NCBI RefSeq assembly: GCF_003573695.1 | Contig: NC_039361.1 | Span: 43,175,673-43,239,672 of the forward strand | Length of the DNA: 64,000 bases | Direction: 5' to 3' | Source of the DNA: Papaver somniferum | Taxonomy: Eukaryota; Streptophyta; Magnoliopsida; Ranunculales; Papaveraceae | Shown: positions 1 to 11,649 of the stretch, piece by piece | How positions within the stretch are numbered: the stretch's first letter is position 1 | How the letters are laid out: the number at the start of each line of letters is the position of its first letter | The notes under the pieces: model-generated | What the model was told of the DNA's origin: nothing | Databases searched by the model: none | The model's input: the letters and a program-made list of their open reading frames with translations, nothing else | Made by a program: the position numbers and the translations under genes

Positions 1-819
1 ATCTGGAGATTCTGGACAACATATTATCTGGTAATTTTCAGCTTAGACTACTATTATATGCAGATTACCGTCAGTGGTTAGCAATCTTGCTTGGTTGTTT
101 TTGCATCTCTTTATATCATTGTTTACTTGGATTAAAATTCAATGTGATACATGTTCTAGTAAGCTAATTTTATTCAAAAAAGAGATTCACAGTATAGCAC
201 TGTCTGGTTTACCGAGTCACTAGATAGCAGATAGTCAATTTTTGGTATTCAACACATACTTATGGATTCAGACTTATTGGTGTTTGTTGTTCGCTGACCC
301 TACACATAAAACTGATGCCGGTTTGAGTCAGATTTGAATTACATTTATCAGACTGTGCAGGTGAGATAGGCAATTTTGTTTCCCGTTCAGACCGTGTTTA
401 TGAGCTTAGTTCAATCGATAAAAAAATTTGAATTGTGAGTTGGATTTTCTAAGTTATCTTACTTTGAAATCGTATTGTGTTGGTTATTCTTGGTTTAAAT
501 CATTCCTTTTGAATTGTAGTTTACAGATTTTATTTCATTTGGTTTAAAGTAGTCCTTTGTTTACTTTGATGTTTCCTGTCCTTCGAAATTTCGTACCAAT
601 TTGTAAATGCTGCTTAGAAACTTATTAAGATGTGTAGCGGAAAAATTAAAGGAACTATTGCTGGTAGCTGAAGATAATACTTCTTTGTTGTTACTACTTG
701 TTGATTGATGGCTTCCATCAAAGTAAATCTATAAATAAAGTTGTAGTAGTACTTGCAGAAAAAAGAAGAAGATTAGTTAAGCAATCATTAGAACTATTCT
801 AAGTACGGGAAGTGTGTGA
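1..819. other. AT-rich sequence without recognised gene
   Basis: No coding region, repeat or RNA that I recognise. It lies upstream of a duplicated DUF3755 5' end, so it may be flanking sequence carried along with that duplication, but I could not align it to the sequence beyond the parental gene. Confidence 0.4.
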
Positions 820-1640
820 AAGACGGGGGTTTAGGCAGAGAGAAAAGACTGTCAATAGGAAGTGGGGAAAAGTAGAAAGTCAAGTAGGGGAGAGTGAAAA
901 AGAATAAAAGAGAAAGGGGTTGTTGTTTTTCTCCAAAATTTCTGGCATCAAATCCTTCTCTCTGGGATTTGACCTACTGCTGAACATATCAACAGAAAGG
1001 GTCACTTCTCTATTGGTGGGTAGGATTTCAGTTTGAATTTCAGGTTAAGTGTTAAATCAACATATTTTTCAGTTTTGAGAAAGGGTTTCTAGGAAAGGAG
1101 TAAAATTCTTGTAAGTATGAGTTCAAAGCGCTGAAGCTACTGCACTTTTGCATGTTGCTTGCTAGATCAAGGAACTTCACAATTTTGCGTCCAGCAGACT
1201 GTTTTGTTAGAAGGAGATTGTAAAAATGTGACAAAGAGTATCTTTTGTTCTTGTAGCTCTGTTTGCTGGGAGAATTTAAACATTCTCTCTGATTGTAAAT
1301 TCGCCTTTCATGGCTCAGTAGGTTCTATTGTGTGTTGGTTTCTAGGCAGTGTAATCAGGCTGCAGATGCCTCAGCTAAAGACGCTAAATCGAGTCCTCTG
1401 ATTCATACCTGGCGTGGTTGTCCTTCTCACTGTTGTGCTAGCTAAGGAGCAAGGACTACTCTTATTTACATCAAGTGTGTTTTCTTAAAGCTGAGTTTTT
1501 GATTTAAAAATAGAATAAAAAATTGTGACATGTCGACTGATCCAAACATGGGTTATAGTCATGATGCGATTCTAGCATCTGTGTTGAATCCTCGTTCAAT
1601 ATCGTTTCAGTCAGGTGTTGTAAATAGCTGTTCATCTCCC
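820..1640 (+). pseudogene. Truncated duplicate of the DUF3755 gene (5' leader and start of exon 1)
   Basis: From about 820 the sequence resembles the reverse complement of 33,300-33,700, the leader of the DUF3755 gene. Shared tracts include the purine-rich run around 880-920 and the tract about 'ggcatcaaatccttctct' near 946. The copied start codon is at 1530 and the first 36 or so residues match the parental N-terminus (MSTDPNMGYSHDAILASVLN here, MSTDSNMGYNHDAILASVLN there). Similarity stops near 1640, and the frame then runs into unrelated sequence and a stop at 1737. None of the SANT-like or C-terminal exons are present. I read it as a 5' gene fragment left by segmental duplication. It might still be transcribed from the copied leader. 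Confidence 0.75.
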
Positions 1641-2733
1641 AGAAAAGTAGTGATGCACAAAGTCTGTTATCATCTGTCAATACACACTGATATTTCCACT
1701 GTATTCAAATATTTTACCCACATGAGGGGGGAGGACTAAACAAAAAGCGAAATCAACATTTACAGAACCCAGCAAAAGATTCTTAAAAACATAAATAGAG
1801 ATCTCTAATTATGGACTTTGAATTGTAGATATTTTTATTATTTGAATTGTAAAATATCTCAACATTTTAGATATTTTTTTTTTTTTTTTAGAATTGTAGT
1901 AGGAAATATTTGTAATTTTCTTTTTCTTTTACACTTTGAATTTTGGACTGGACATTTGGACTTTAATTTTAAACCCTACGGAAGGGTATCCTTAAATACA
2001 AACTGTGTGCAGGGAAGGACGACGATTACAATATCGTCTCGGCCCCTCGGGTTCGCACATGACATAGGAGTCGTGGCCCGAGTCGACTTCAGCGGTTCAT
2101 CCCCCGTCTGGTACGGGAGGTAAGTCCAATCGAAACACCCGCTAATCTCCTGCAAGCGGGTTACTGTATTCCTTAAGGTGATAATTGATTGAGGACGAAC
2201 CAGACTGTTTTTATATTCCTAGTAAAGGGCAAGGCCTGGCCAAAACAAGATAAGGGTTCGGATTTCATCACCGTTCCCTTCTTGCCCGCTTTAGGAAAAC
2301 AAAACCTAACGCGAACCCAAGCTTTAAAATCTGATTAGAAAGAGACCTATAGGGTATCGAGCTTGTTAGGAAAAATTTTCGAAGGATATTGGTCACCTTT
2401 TAAGCAACTTCAAAGTTCATGATGACTTCTGGGAGTTGAAACAAGCCGCCTTGTAACGCCGGTGAGGCCTTGGGTATCAAAGCTCCATTGAGCTTCCCTC
2501 GCCTCAGTTTCATCTCACATTAGCTCGGATTGATCCAGAGGGGTTGCTCAAACTGTAACGAATTCCCTTTCGAAGGATTAGAAGCTGGTCTAGAAACAAT
2601 CTAAGTGGAGCCATCATGCTTTTTGTTTGCTAGAAATCTTTAGGTTTGCTTTGGTGAAGTCGAGTCAGCCTGGTGTGTGTTTGTTAGAACAACATTCCTT
2701 GTTAGGTTTTTATTCTTTTTGAATTTTTAGTGT

Positions 2734-4683
2734 TTGCCCGATTTTGTTAATAGGGCTTGGAAAAGAGATACTCTAGGTCGATTGATTAGCGAAAAACCTA
2801 GTAGTTCTTCTGATATAAGCAGGGAGCTCGAAGATTCTTCTTTTGAGAGCCCTGTTTTTGGAAACTTCAGTTTTGAGAATTTATCTCTGAGTGACAAAAG
2901 TACCCCTAGTACTCCAGTTGTGCCAACGATGGCAACTTTGAAAGATTACATGTTCCCAACTAGGACCAATCGAGCTTCATGCATTAAATTGCCAGCCACT
3001 ACGGCTAATTTTGAGATAAAACCTAGTATTCTTCAAATGATCCCTATATTCTTAGGAAAAGATGATGAGAACCCTTATTTCCATATTAGGGACTTTGAGG
3101 AAATCTGTGGGACAATTAGAATAAAAGACCTTACTGATGAAGTCTTGAAACTTAAGATGTTTCCCTTTTCCTTGAGAGATAAAGCCAAGACCTGGATGAA
3201 CAACCTACCATCTGAATCCATTGAAACATGGCAGGAACTTATTGTTGCTTTCTATATGAAATTCTACCCTAAGCATAAAACTGCAGCTATTAGGCAGAAA
3301 ATTAGTGCTAGTGTGCAACAAGAGGGAGAGTCTCTTTATAGGTTTTTAGAGCGATTCAATGATCTCCTATCTCAGTGTCCTCACCATGGATTTGATAAGA
3401 TGAAACTCGTACAGATTATTTATGATGGTTTAGATTATTCGACCAAAACCATGGTTGAGTCTATGTGCGCTGGTGAGTTCACTAGTAAAAATGTTGATGC
3501 TGCTTTTACCTTCTTAGAAGTTATCGCTGAAAAATCCCAACAGTGGGAATCTTGTGTTGAACCCCCTAAAAGACTCTTGGTCAATAGAAGTAGCACCAAT
3601 GTGGTAGATACAAGCTTTGGGACAGATCTTAAGTTTGCTGCCTTGTCTAGAAGGTTAGAAGCTTTGGAATTGAATCAGTCTAAACATAGGTCTCTTGTTG
3701 AACCTGATGATAGGAATAGAGCCTCTCAAGTCTCTAGTTGTGGAATAGAACCCGATAATTCATTTTGGGAAGGTCAGGTTAGTGAAGAACAAGCCCATGT
3801 TGTCTATAACAACGCTAGGTTTTAGAACCGTCAGAAGTTTGACCCATACTCAGAAACCTACAAACCTGGTTGGAGAAACCATCCTAATTTCTCTTGGTCT
3901 AAGGGCCAGAGTCAAGGCCAGTCTAGCAATTCTCAGCCTCCCCCAGGTTTTGCTTTTAAGAACTCTTCAGGTCAAACCCAGTTTCAGAACGCTTCTGAGA
4001 AAAAGATCTCTACCTTATAGGAAGCTATCACTATGTTAGTAAGTAACCATGACATGCTATGAAAGAACCACATGAGCTTTCAACAAGAAACTAGGCAGGA
4101 ATTGAAGAATACTTCCCATAGTCTTGCCAAGTTAGAACTTCAAGTAGGACAAATAGCTAAGTTTATAAGTGAGAGAGAAGATGGAAGGTTCCCTAGTCAT
4201 ACCGATGCTAACCCCAAAGGAGAGAAATCATACAATCATGTGAATGCTGTCACAACCCTGAGGAGTGGAAAGAAGGTTGACAACAAGGTTGCCATGCCTG
4301 ATAGTGAACATGTTGTAGTTCACTCTGCTGAGCCAGAGAATGAAGAGACTGATAGAGTCTCTAAAGAGACCAATGAGGGTCCTGTTAAGCCCGACTTTGT
4401 TCCCAGAGCCCCGTTTCCCCAGCTGCTAGTTCCGACTAAGAGGGAGTCCAACTTTAATGATATATTGGAGGTTTTTAAGCAGGTTAATATCAACCTTCCA
4501 TTATTAGATGCAATTAGGCAGATTCCCTCTTATGCCAAGTTCCTTAAGGACTTGTGTACGCGAAAGCGTAAGCTCAGTGTCCAGAGGAAAGCCTTCATAG
4601 CTAGTCATGTGAGTTCTATTATTCAGAATACCACTACTCCTAAGTATAAAGACCCAGGGTCCCGACCATTTCTTGCACAATAG
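2734..4683 (+). pseudogene. Retrotransposon gag (degenerate)
   Basis: This is a capsid-like gag polyprotein. The reading frame is open from 2734 (no ATG there; the first in-frame ATG is near 2930). A retrotransposon gag domain spans roughly residues 110-235, with the family motif around FPFSLRDKAKTWMNNLPSES and the following LYRFLERFNDLLSQCPHHGF. The frame is broken by an in-frame TAG at about 3823 and by two more stops near 4018 and 4060. It stays readable through a coiled segment (QQETRQELKNTSHSLAKLEL, about 4080-4140) and a basic linker up to 4683. Just before the protease a single-base frame change occurs near 4660. At least four lesions rule out a functional protein. Confidence 0.75.
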
Positions 4684-6080
4684 GTAAATACCGTGTTGAG
4701 AAAGCGTTGCTTGACTTAGGAGCCAGTGTGAACTTAATGCCATACCATGTGTACCTTAAGCTAGGACTTGGTGAGATGAAACCTACCCAGATGACACTTC
4801 AGTTAGCTGATAGGTACGTTAAAATTCCTCGTGGTGTGATCGAGGATGTTCTCATAGAGGTCGACAAGTTTATATATCCGGTGGATTTTGTTATCCTAGA
4901 TACCCAACCTGTCCCTGACCCAGAGAACCAAATACCAGTGATTTTAGGTCGCCCGTTTTTTGCTACATCCAATGCGATCATTAATTTTCGAAATGGTATA
5001 ATGAATTTGTCTTTTGGTAATATGACTATTGAGCTGAACATTTTTAATATTAGTAAGCTACCCTCCGAGCTAGATAAATCGAGCGTAGAAGAGGTAAACA
5101 TGATAGGAACGTTAGTTCAGGAGTCATTACCAAACATCGTATCGAAAGATCCGTTAGAGAGTTGTTTATCCCATTTTAGCCTGGATTTCGATGATGGTAG
5201 TAACATTGAACAAGTAAATGCTCTGTTAGATTCCATTCCTGTGTTAGATATTGATATATGGAAATATAGGTTTGAACCATTACTAGCTTCCGAGTCTACC
5301 TTAATACCTTGTTTAAAAGAGCCTCCTGAGTTGGAGCCTAATTATACATTTTTAGGCCCACCCAAGTCTTTTCCTGTGATTGTAGCATCCGATTTGGATA
5401 GTGATCAGGAGAATAGGCCAGAGACCGTGCTTCAAGAAAATAAGGAAGTTTTAGAGTGGACCATAGTAGCTATGAAGCAAGTAGAGGATGAACAACCTGA
5501 TTATAACTTAGAGAAAGCAATTGACCTTTTTCAAGAACCCGATGGTCTAGAAATTAGGAACATTGTGACTAGTCTATGTAGAGGCACCCAAAATTCTAAG
5601 TTTGGGGGTAGAGAACTAGAAGAATCTCTTGAGCATTTTAAGGACTGGGAAGATTCGGAAATCCAAGCAATAATTAAAGGTTCGTCTGAGAGTAGTGAAA
5701 ACCCTAAGTTTGGGGGTAGTAATGATTCTTGTGATCGTCAAGTATCCCCATTGGAAGTCCCTAACTTGGGACTCAATCCTAGTGAGGTATTCCCTAAGTC
5801 TATTCAGACTCCACAACCCGATCCTCCTGATACTGTCCAGGAGAAAATCCATATGTTAGAGACTCGTTTTTCGGATGAATCTGTTTGCCGAGACACTCAT
5901 ATGAAGCCCAAGTGGGCACCTCAGATAAATCCAGTTGTCTTGCGAGAAACTTTAGATCAGGTTGTGCTCTATCTGCTCATTTTTCTGATCTTGAGCATTT
6001 GTCTCCTATTCGTGGCAGTTCTATTTGGTCTTATGGACCCACAATTGTTTCGACTATTGGTATACAACTTTGGAAGGTGA
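4684..6080 (+). pseudogene. Retroelement aspartic protease and C-terminal region
   Basis: The frame open from 4707 continues gag after a frameshift. It encodes a retropepsin-like fold with the plant LTR-element motif LLDLGASVNLMPYHVYLKLG near its start and the matching ILGRPFF motif about 80 residues on. The usual catalytic D-T/S-G is represented by D-L-G, which is common in Athila-like relatives. The remaining roughly 300 residues are acidic and unlike reverse transcriptase. They contain two copies of a segment translating as KFGG, whose DNA resembles the element's own polypurine tract. The protein ends with a hydrophobic stretch (about residues 420-445) reading LLIFLILSICLLFVAVLFGL, possibly a membrane segment as in env-like ORFs of Athila relatives. 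That last point is inference. Confidence 0.65.
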
Positions 6081-6260
6081 CAATTCTTTTAGAGGTATTT
6101 GATGTCTAGCTAATGACTATAAATTTAGCATTTACTGGGAGGCTCCCGCGTTCATGTGATACGGTAATATCCTTCCTTATTTCTTTTCCCTCCAGTGGTA
6201 ATAGTTTCTCCTTGTTCATGCTTTTAATTTCTTCTTTAGAACATTGAGGACAATGTTAGA

Positions 6261-6280
6261 TTTAAGTTTGGGGGTGGGGA
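6261..6280 (+). promoter_or_regulatory. Polypurine tract of the retroelement
   Basis: The tract aagtttgggggtggggaag follows the phrase 'cattgaggacaatg', the usual context of the plus-strand primer in plant Athila/Tat-like elements. It marks the junction between the internal region and a 3' LTR. I see no recognisable LTR before the neighbouring gene. Confidence 0.6.
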
Positions 6281-6503
6281 AGAAACACTTTTTGTCACCT
6301 TTTTTCAATAAATAAACTCCAGAACCTAGAAATTTATGCCTATTCAGGATAGCACTAACCAATCTAAGTGGATGGAAGCATTTTGGTTTTAGGAGTTGAG
6401 GAACCAATCTGATTAGATGGCAACATCTAAAGAGTCTATTCATAAAAGCACAGAGCTTAGTTGTTAGGAATAACATGATAGTTTCATCTAGCAAAACATA
6501 AAG

Positions 6504-8514
6504 TTACTTCTGCTGCATTTGCTTTCTGAGATCTCCAAGAGGTCCATAGTTTACCTTCTTCTCCACCTTTCTATCACAATTACAACTACCAAGGTTGAGA
6601 TTTGTACCACATTTTAAACATATACCTTTGCAATTCGTATCACATATTGCATTTATGGTGATCTCTATGTGAACCAAGTCACGGATATTTTTCGAAATAT
6701 CGATTTCTCTATCTTCAGGAGGAAAATAGAGACGATCATCTAAGTCGATTAAAGAATCTTCATAATCATCTGCTTCCCCCTCATTTAACGAAGAGGGAGT
6801 TTTTGAGGATCTCTCCTCTCCAAATATGACACCCATATCAATCACGTCAGGTTCTTCAATTGGTTCTTCATCTAGTAAAACAGTGAAGTTCGAGAATACA
6901 CCCTCGGCTGCTGGTCCACCACACCTGTCCATTAAGAACAAAAAAGTGAACCTTAGCTTACTTTCTGGATCAAAACATCCCAGACAACATCGCCCAACTT
7001 AATACAGGTGCTATTATAGATAGGAAGAGTAAACAATGCTCATTTCAGGATAGGACAGGAAGAATCTAAAGAATTGAAAGTAGCAACAGTTATTTAAAAA
7101 AAAAAAGTTGAAGTCCTTCCAATGGTACTGAATGCAAAATTCTAACCACTACTGCACTATAGGAATTTGAATCTTTCTGGATTGAATACCATATATGTAT
7201 GTTTTAGTTATTGGTCTGTTATGTTGACATAGGCGCCACCCAGGCGCCAAAAGTGGGAGTTTTGGTGCCTAAGCACTTCACCCAACACGGCTCCATTTTT
7301 TTATACCCATACGCCACGTCGCCTGCCCCATCCCCAAACAAGTAATTGGTTTGGAAACCTAAACTCGCCTTTGGATGATAGAACAGACATGGCAAAGAGT
7401 TTGTATCATTAAGTGGGTCAAAATCCAAGGCACCCAATACGCCCTGATACTAATGGTGATCCCTGTCACATCTGTACATGAAAAACATCTAACTAATGCA
7501 ACTTTATAACGACGCTAAGGAAATCATGTCCAATGCTTCACCCACTAACATGCTATCTGATTTCTTGCAGGGAATATATGTTTATTTTGATTGATAAAAA
7601 AAATTGGGTTCTTCTTGTTGAGATAAACCTCCTAAAAGAGCACTGTACCGTAGGATGAAAATCACATCTAGTTAACACTTGAACTAACCATTAGAGCAGT
7701 GATTCAATAGTTCCCTAGGCATTCAATAGTTCACATATAAGAACCTGATCACTTTGTGTTTGACTGTTTGCCATTTATTTAGTGTCACATATAAACTTCC
7801 CTAGGCATTCAATAGTTCCTTACAGGCTCGACATTAAGTAAAAATCTACTAGACTACCCAAAATGAAGATAGCTAAATGTAGAGCAAGTTACTAAATTAT
7901 CAATTTCTAATTAAAAGAAAGATTATTTCAGCAAGAAAATAGAGAAGAAACAAAAGAAATTACCTATTGCAGCTAAGACCAAGCACAGTTTTGATAACTC
8001 CATCAAGTCTTAACCTGTGTTTCTTCCTGGTAACATCTATAGAGATCTGTACAGGTGTTCCAGATGGAAAATCCTTAACAGATTTTGTAACCCTCAATCC
8101 CATCTTTGAAGCCATAGATTTTGATACATCAGAAGACACTTCTCCAAACCCTAATCTCTCTAAAGTAGTGCAATACTCCAAATGTGAAATTGATGGGTTT
8201 CTTTTGTAAATAACAGCTCCTTCCCATGGTGATTCTAGATTTTCAGAATCATAATCCATATCAATTATTTCTTCTTCAACATTAGAGGAGTTCATGCCAT
8301 CTCTACAAGTGAAGAAATTTAGTGGTTTTTGTGGAATTTGGATTGGACTGTTATTGATTTTTGATTTTGAGGTTAAAGATGGGATTTTTTTAGTTTTTAA
8401 GAGATTGAAACTGAAATTGAAATCTGGGTTTGAGTTTTGAGATGAATATATGTAGAACTTGGTGTTGGATGAGGAAGAATAAACAGCTGGATTTGATGGG
8501 AAAATCAGAGCCAT
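6504..8514 (-). CDS. Chloroplast DUF177 (YceD-like) protein, two exons
   Basis: The coding exons are 7964-8514 and 6504-6924, with a 1,039-base GT/AG intron. The joined frame is 324 codons including the stop. The first 60 or so residues are rich in Ser, Asn and Lys with few acidic residues, as in a plastid transit peptide. Exon 2 carries an acidic stretch and then the family signature, a Cys cluster reading CDTNCKGICLKCGTNLNLGS and followed by CNC. Bacterial YceD sits next to rpmF, and plant DUF177 proteins have been linked to plastid 23S rRNA accumulation. That role is family knowledge, not visible here. The intron holds no other gene. The gene looks intact, and a decayed partial copy of its first exon lies at 16.5-16.7 kb. 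Confidence 0.9.
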
Positions 8515-8602
8515 TTTAATTCAAGGAAAGAAGAATTTTTCTAAAAGTTCTTCTTCAGGGTTTATGGGCAAAAGGGAGGTTTTGAGATAGGGTTCTTAGT
8601 GT

Positions 8603-8620
8603 CACGTGCCTTATCACGTG
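8603..8620 (-). promoter_or_regulatory. Twin G-box upstream of the DUF177 gene
   Basis: Two CACGTG palindromes (8603-8608 and 8615-8620) lie 12 bases apart, about 90-105 bases upstream of the DUF177 start codon. CACGTG is the core recognised by plant bHLH and bZIP factors (for example PIF, HY5 and GBF types) and is common in light-regulated plastid genes. Control of this gene is inferred from position. Confidence 0.5.
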
Positions 8621-8745
8621 ATAATCAAATGCCCACTCTTCGATTCAGGAATATAGCCATGAGATAAAGAATTTGATACATGGACATAAAAAAGTTTAAA
8701 TGCAGAAAACGCTGTTATAAGATGAAAGAACTCGATACCGACGAG

Positions 8746-8753
8746 TTTTAAAC
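8746..8753. repeat. Target site duplication of hAT element 1, left copy
   Basis: The 8-mer ttttaaac directly abuts the left terminal inverted repeat and is repeated exactly at 13910-13917. Confidence 0.93.
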
Positions 8754-9122
8754 CAAGGTTTGAAAAACGGCCGTTTTTTTCCGAAAAAACGGCCGTTATA
8801 ACGCTCACGCCCATATACCGTGCCCGTGAGGCTCATCAACACGCTTACCTAAATAACACCGATAAATAGGAAAAAATGGCGTTATTTAGACCCGTTATAA
8901 CCGTTTTCACACCTGTGATTACCGTTTTTCTAAAATTAATATTTCAGTTTTTTTCTTCTAAATAAAATTTTAACACACGTTTTTTACACCGTATTTTCCG
9001 TTTTCATACCGGTTAAACCCGTTTTTAAGGAAAAAAAATTTGAGTTGGAGAAATTCTTATACAATTTTTAATTTCAAACTTACAACTAAAATTTCATAAA
9101 TAATCATTAAACACTTCAAATT

Positions 9123-10727
9123 TTATAAACTTACAATAAGTAACCTAGTGATAGTAGTGCTTGAAATTTTAAACTTAGACAAACCAACTTGTACCGGCAA
9201 TAAAGGACCAACCATCATGCATGCATTTTGGCATGTGTGCCAAAACATCTCATTCAAAATAATGTTTTTCACATCTTTAGCCGTACGAGTTTTTCCTTCT
9301 GGCGAGTTCACAAATTCTTGGTCTACAAAAAGACTCTCGATTGCATTACGTTGATCAATGATACTTTTGATTGCGATAAAATTTGTCGCAAACCTTGTTA
9401 AGCCAGGGCGCAATAGATTGCGTCCCCCAGAATGTTGTCTGAATCTAGCAAGAACCCAACCATGATTATAAATAAATTTACTGATTTTTCTAGCTTCTGA
9501 AATCACACCTTTAACAAAGGGGAACTTTTCAGTATCTTCCAACATTAAATCCAACACATGAGCTACACAAGGTACCCAAAAAAATGTACTATACTCTATG
9601 GCCAATCTCATACCTATTAAAACAAAATGAGAAATGAATTAATAATATATAAAAATAAACAACTGTAATTAAATTAAGTTGTAATAGTTACCTGCGGCTT
9701 TGAATTGGGATCCTTGATCAGTTACTATTTGAACAATATTTGTCGGACCAATATCTTCTATAACCGGTCTGAACAAACTCATCAAATACTCTGCTGTCAA
9801 CCGATTATGCTCGATGTCAACGCTTTTCAAAAATGTTGTCCCATGGCCACTGTAAACTAAGAAGTTTACAATCGTATGGTTATTTTTGTTTTTCCAACCA
9901 TCTGACATGAGTGTACACCCATACTCTCTCCAATAATTTCGTTGGACCGACACCACATCCTTCTGAATCCTTTGTTTTTCCTGCCTTAATAATGGGTTCG
10001 ACAACTTATAGGAAGACGGAGCTCTGTATGATTTTCCGAAATTTGCAACTACATTGAATGCCTCGTGGTACTGAGTTGAGTTGGCCACATTGAAGGGAAT
10101 ATCATTAGCATAGAAAAAACGTCCAACAGAAGAATCAACTTTTTCCCGGCATGTTTTACTTCTCCCAAAATTCGCCATGCTAGGTTGAGAATCCCTATTA
10201 GTATTATATTGTCCTCCCATATCTACAGACATCCTAGGTGCTTGGTGTGGTGTACGCATTGAAGAACTAGGTATGTCCATAGAGGCCTGTGGACGTTGTG
10301 ATGTACCTTCTCCGGCATTAGTATTCTTACTTTTTCGTCCAAAAAGGTTCTTCAACTTCGATAACCCGCCCATTTTCTTTTGTGTTACCGTCGCTTGTTC
10401 TTCTTCATCTATATCATGCACAGGGTTCCACGGTTCATTTTCATACATATCTTGAATTTCTGTATCTTCATATTCAGTTTCTGGTACTCGTTGCCGTTTT
10501 GCTTTGTTTCTGTCTTGCACCCATACTTTTGCTAAATTTTTAATCTCAGGTGGCACATGCATGCAGGGAGTAATTGTACCTCTTTGTTGTGCCAAATGCA
10601 TTTTGAAACGCGAAATTCCCGCAGACACTTCTTTTTCACAAAAATTACACTTCAACTTTTTACCATCACTCATTACAGTACAATATGCATGAAAAACATC
10701 TCGTTTTGCAGATGTTGATCCTTCCAT
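9123..10727 (-). CDS. Truncated hAT transposase (BED finger and DUF659-like core, no dimerisation domain)
   Basis: Exon 1 is 9692-10727 and exon 2 is 9123-9613, separated by a 78-base GT/AG intron. The joined frame is open for about 508 residues. The start chosen is MEGSTSAKRDVFHAYCTVMS, just after a candidate 3' splice site. Residues 20-60 form a BED-type zinc finger (KLKCNFCEKEV then FKMHL). A DUF659-like core follows (MSDGWKNKNNHTIVNFL, then VTDQGSQFKAAG) and continues into exon 2 (FFWVPCAAHVLDLMLED-like). After MMVGPLL the frame jumps to the last residues of the gene (PVQVGLSKFKISS). Relative to element 2, 1,225 bases are missing, equal to 385 codons once the intron is removed, so the deletion is in frame. 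The hAT C-terminal dimerisation region is absent, so the product could bind DNA but should not transpose. It could act as a repressor (inference). Confidence 0.8.
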
Positions 10728-11649
10728 TATATTCTGTAAGTAGGAAATTTCACATAGCAATAAGTGACATATATAAATACAAGTTAAGTGGACATATTCC
10801 ATCAATATAAAAATGGTTAGAGTAGCATTATAATTAGAAATCACAAGTTGCATTAGTCATTTACTCAACTTGAATATTAAAAGTTGAAATTAAGGATCGT
10901 GTAGCCTCTCAAGTTGATGGACTATTTACTTGCCAACTGATTTTTATAAAGAAACAATGATTTTTTACGTGCCAACTGATTCAAGTTGATGGACTATTTA
11001 ATTATGAATATTAACATTTATTAAAACATTTCTTAAATAAATGATAATAAAATGAACAAAAAATCTATATTTCTTAAAACATTTCTTAGATAAAAATGAA
11101 ACATTTATTAAGTAAATATACGTTAATAGAATGAAACATTTCTTCACTTAACATTTCTTAAATATTTCTCAAACATCATGAAAGAAAAAAACATCGATAT
11201 TTCTCAAACATCTATATTCACTACTCTAACATCATGAAAAAAAAACGATAATAAATAAATTAATAACGTATTAATAAATTATATCTCTAATTGAATGAAA
11301 AATCTACAAAAAATAATTAATATTACCTCTTAAACTTGTATTTGAGAAATTCAAAATGTAAAGCATTCATTTGAGCAAGAAGCAGAGAACCAGAGGTATT
11401 GATTTCATTTCAATTCTCTTCTTGTCCTTTTAAAGCATTCCTTTGGGCAAGAAGACATAATAGCTAGCAAATAGAAATATTCTTGAAACATTTGGAATCT
11501 CGTTGCATGCGTATATAAGCACAGGCTAGCTATGTCTTTGATCATGAAACCAACTACTCTTTTTACTTTTTTTTTTTGTTTTATTTCTTGAACTTTTGAG
11601 TATGAACTCTAAAGTACAGACCACATGTAGCATATAATGTACACACCTC
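10106..11649. repeat. Internal tandem duplication of hAT 1, copy A
   Basis: This block contains the first about 620 bases of transposase exon 1 and its upstream region. It is repeated with few differences at 11650-13222. Corresponding start codons are at 10727 and 12272, an offset of 1,545 bases. Copy A is the one in frame with the rest of the transposase. The join reads 'gtacacacctc' then 'attagcatag', where upstream sequence of copy A is fused to mid-exon sequence of copy B. Confidence 0.85.

Larger units (their letters stand above)
1960..6290 (+). mobile_element. Decayed LTR retroelement with gag and protease but no pol
   Basis: A long untranslated leader (about 1960-2730) precedes a retrotransposon gag domain and a retropepsin, and a polypurine tract lies at about 6261-6280. 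No reverse transcriptase, RNase H or integrase is encoded between the protease and the polypurine tract, so this is a non-autonomous or internally deleted element. The gag and protease resemble plant Ty3-type (Athila/Tat-like) proteins. I could not find paired LTRs: the left end is uncertain and the DUF177 gene begins only about 215 bases after the polypurine tract. Both outer boundaries are therefore estimates. Confidence 0.65.

Noticed and set aside
1052..1234. A minus-strand frame over the duplicated DUF3755 leader
   Set aside because: It is antisense to a leader duplicate; no coding signal.
1740..6500. Search for paired LTRs around the gag-protease element
   Set aside because: No long direct repeat between the left leader and the sequence past the polypurine tract could be found by eye, so LTR boundaries are not reported.
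7219..7437. A 72-residue frame inside the DUF177 intron
   Set aside because: It lies wholly within a well-supported intron and shows no known motif.
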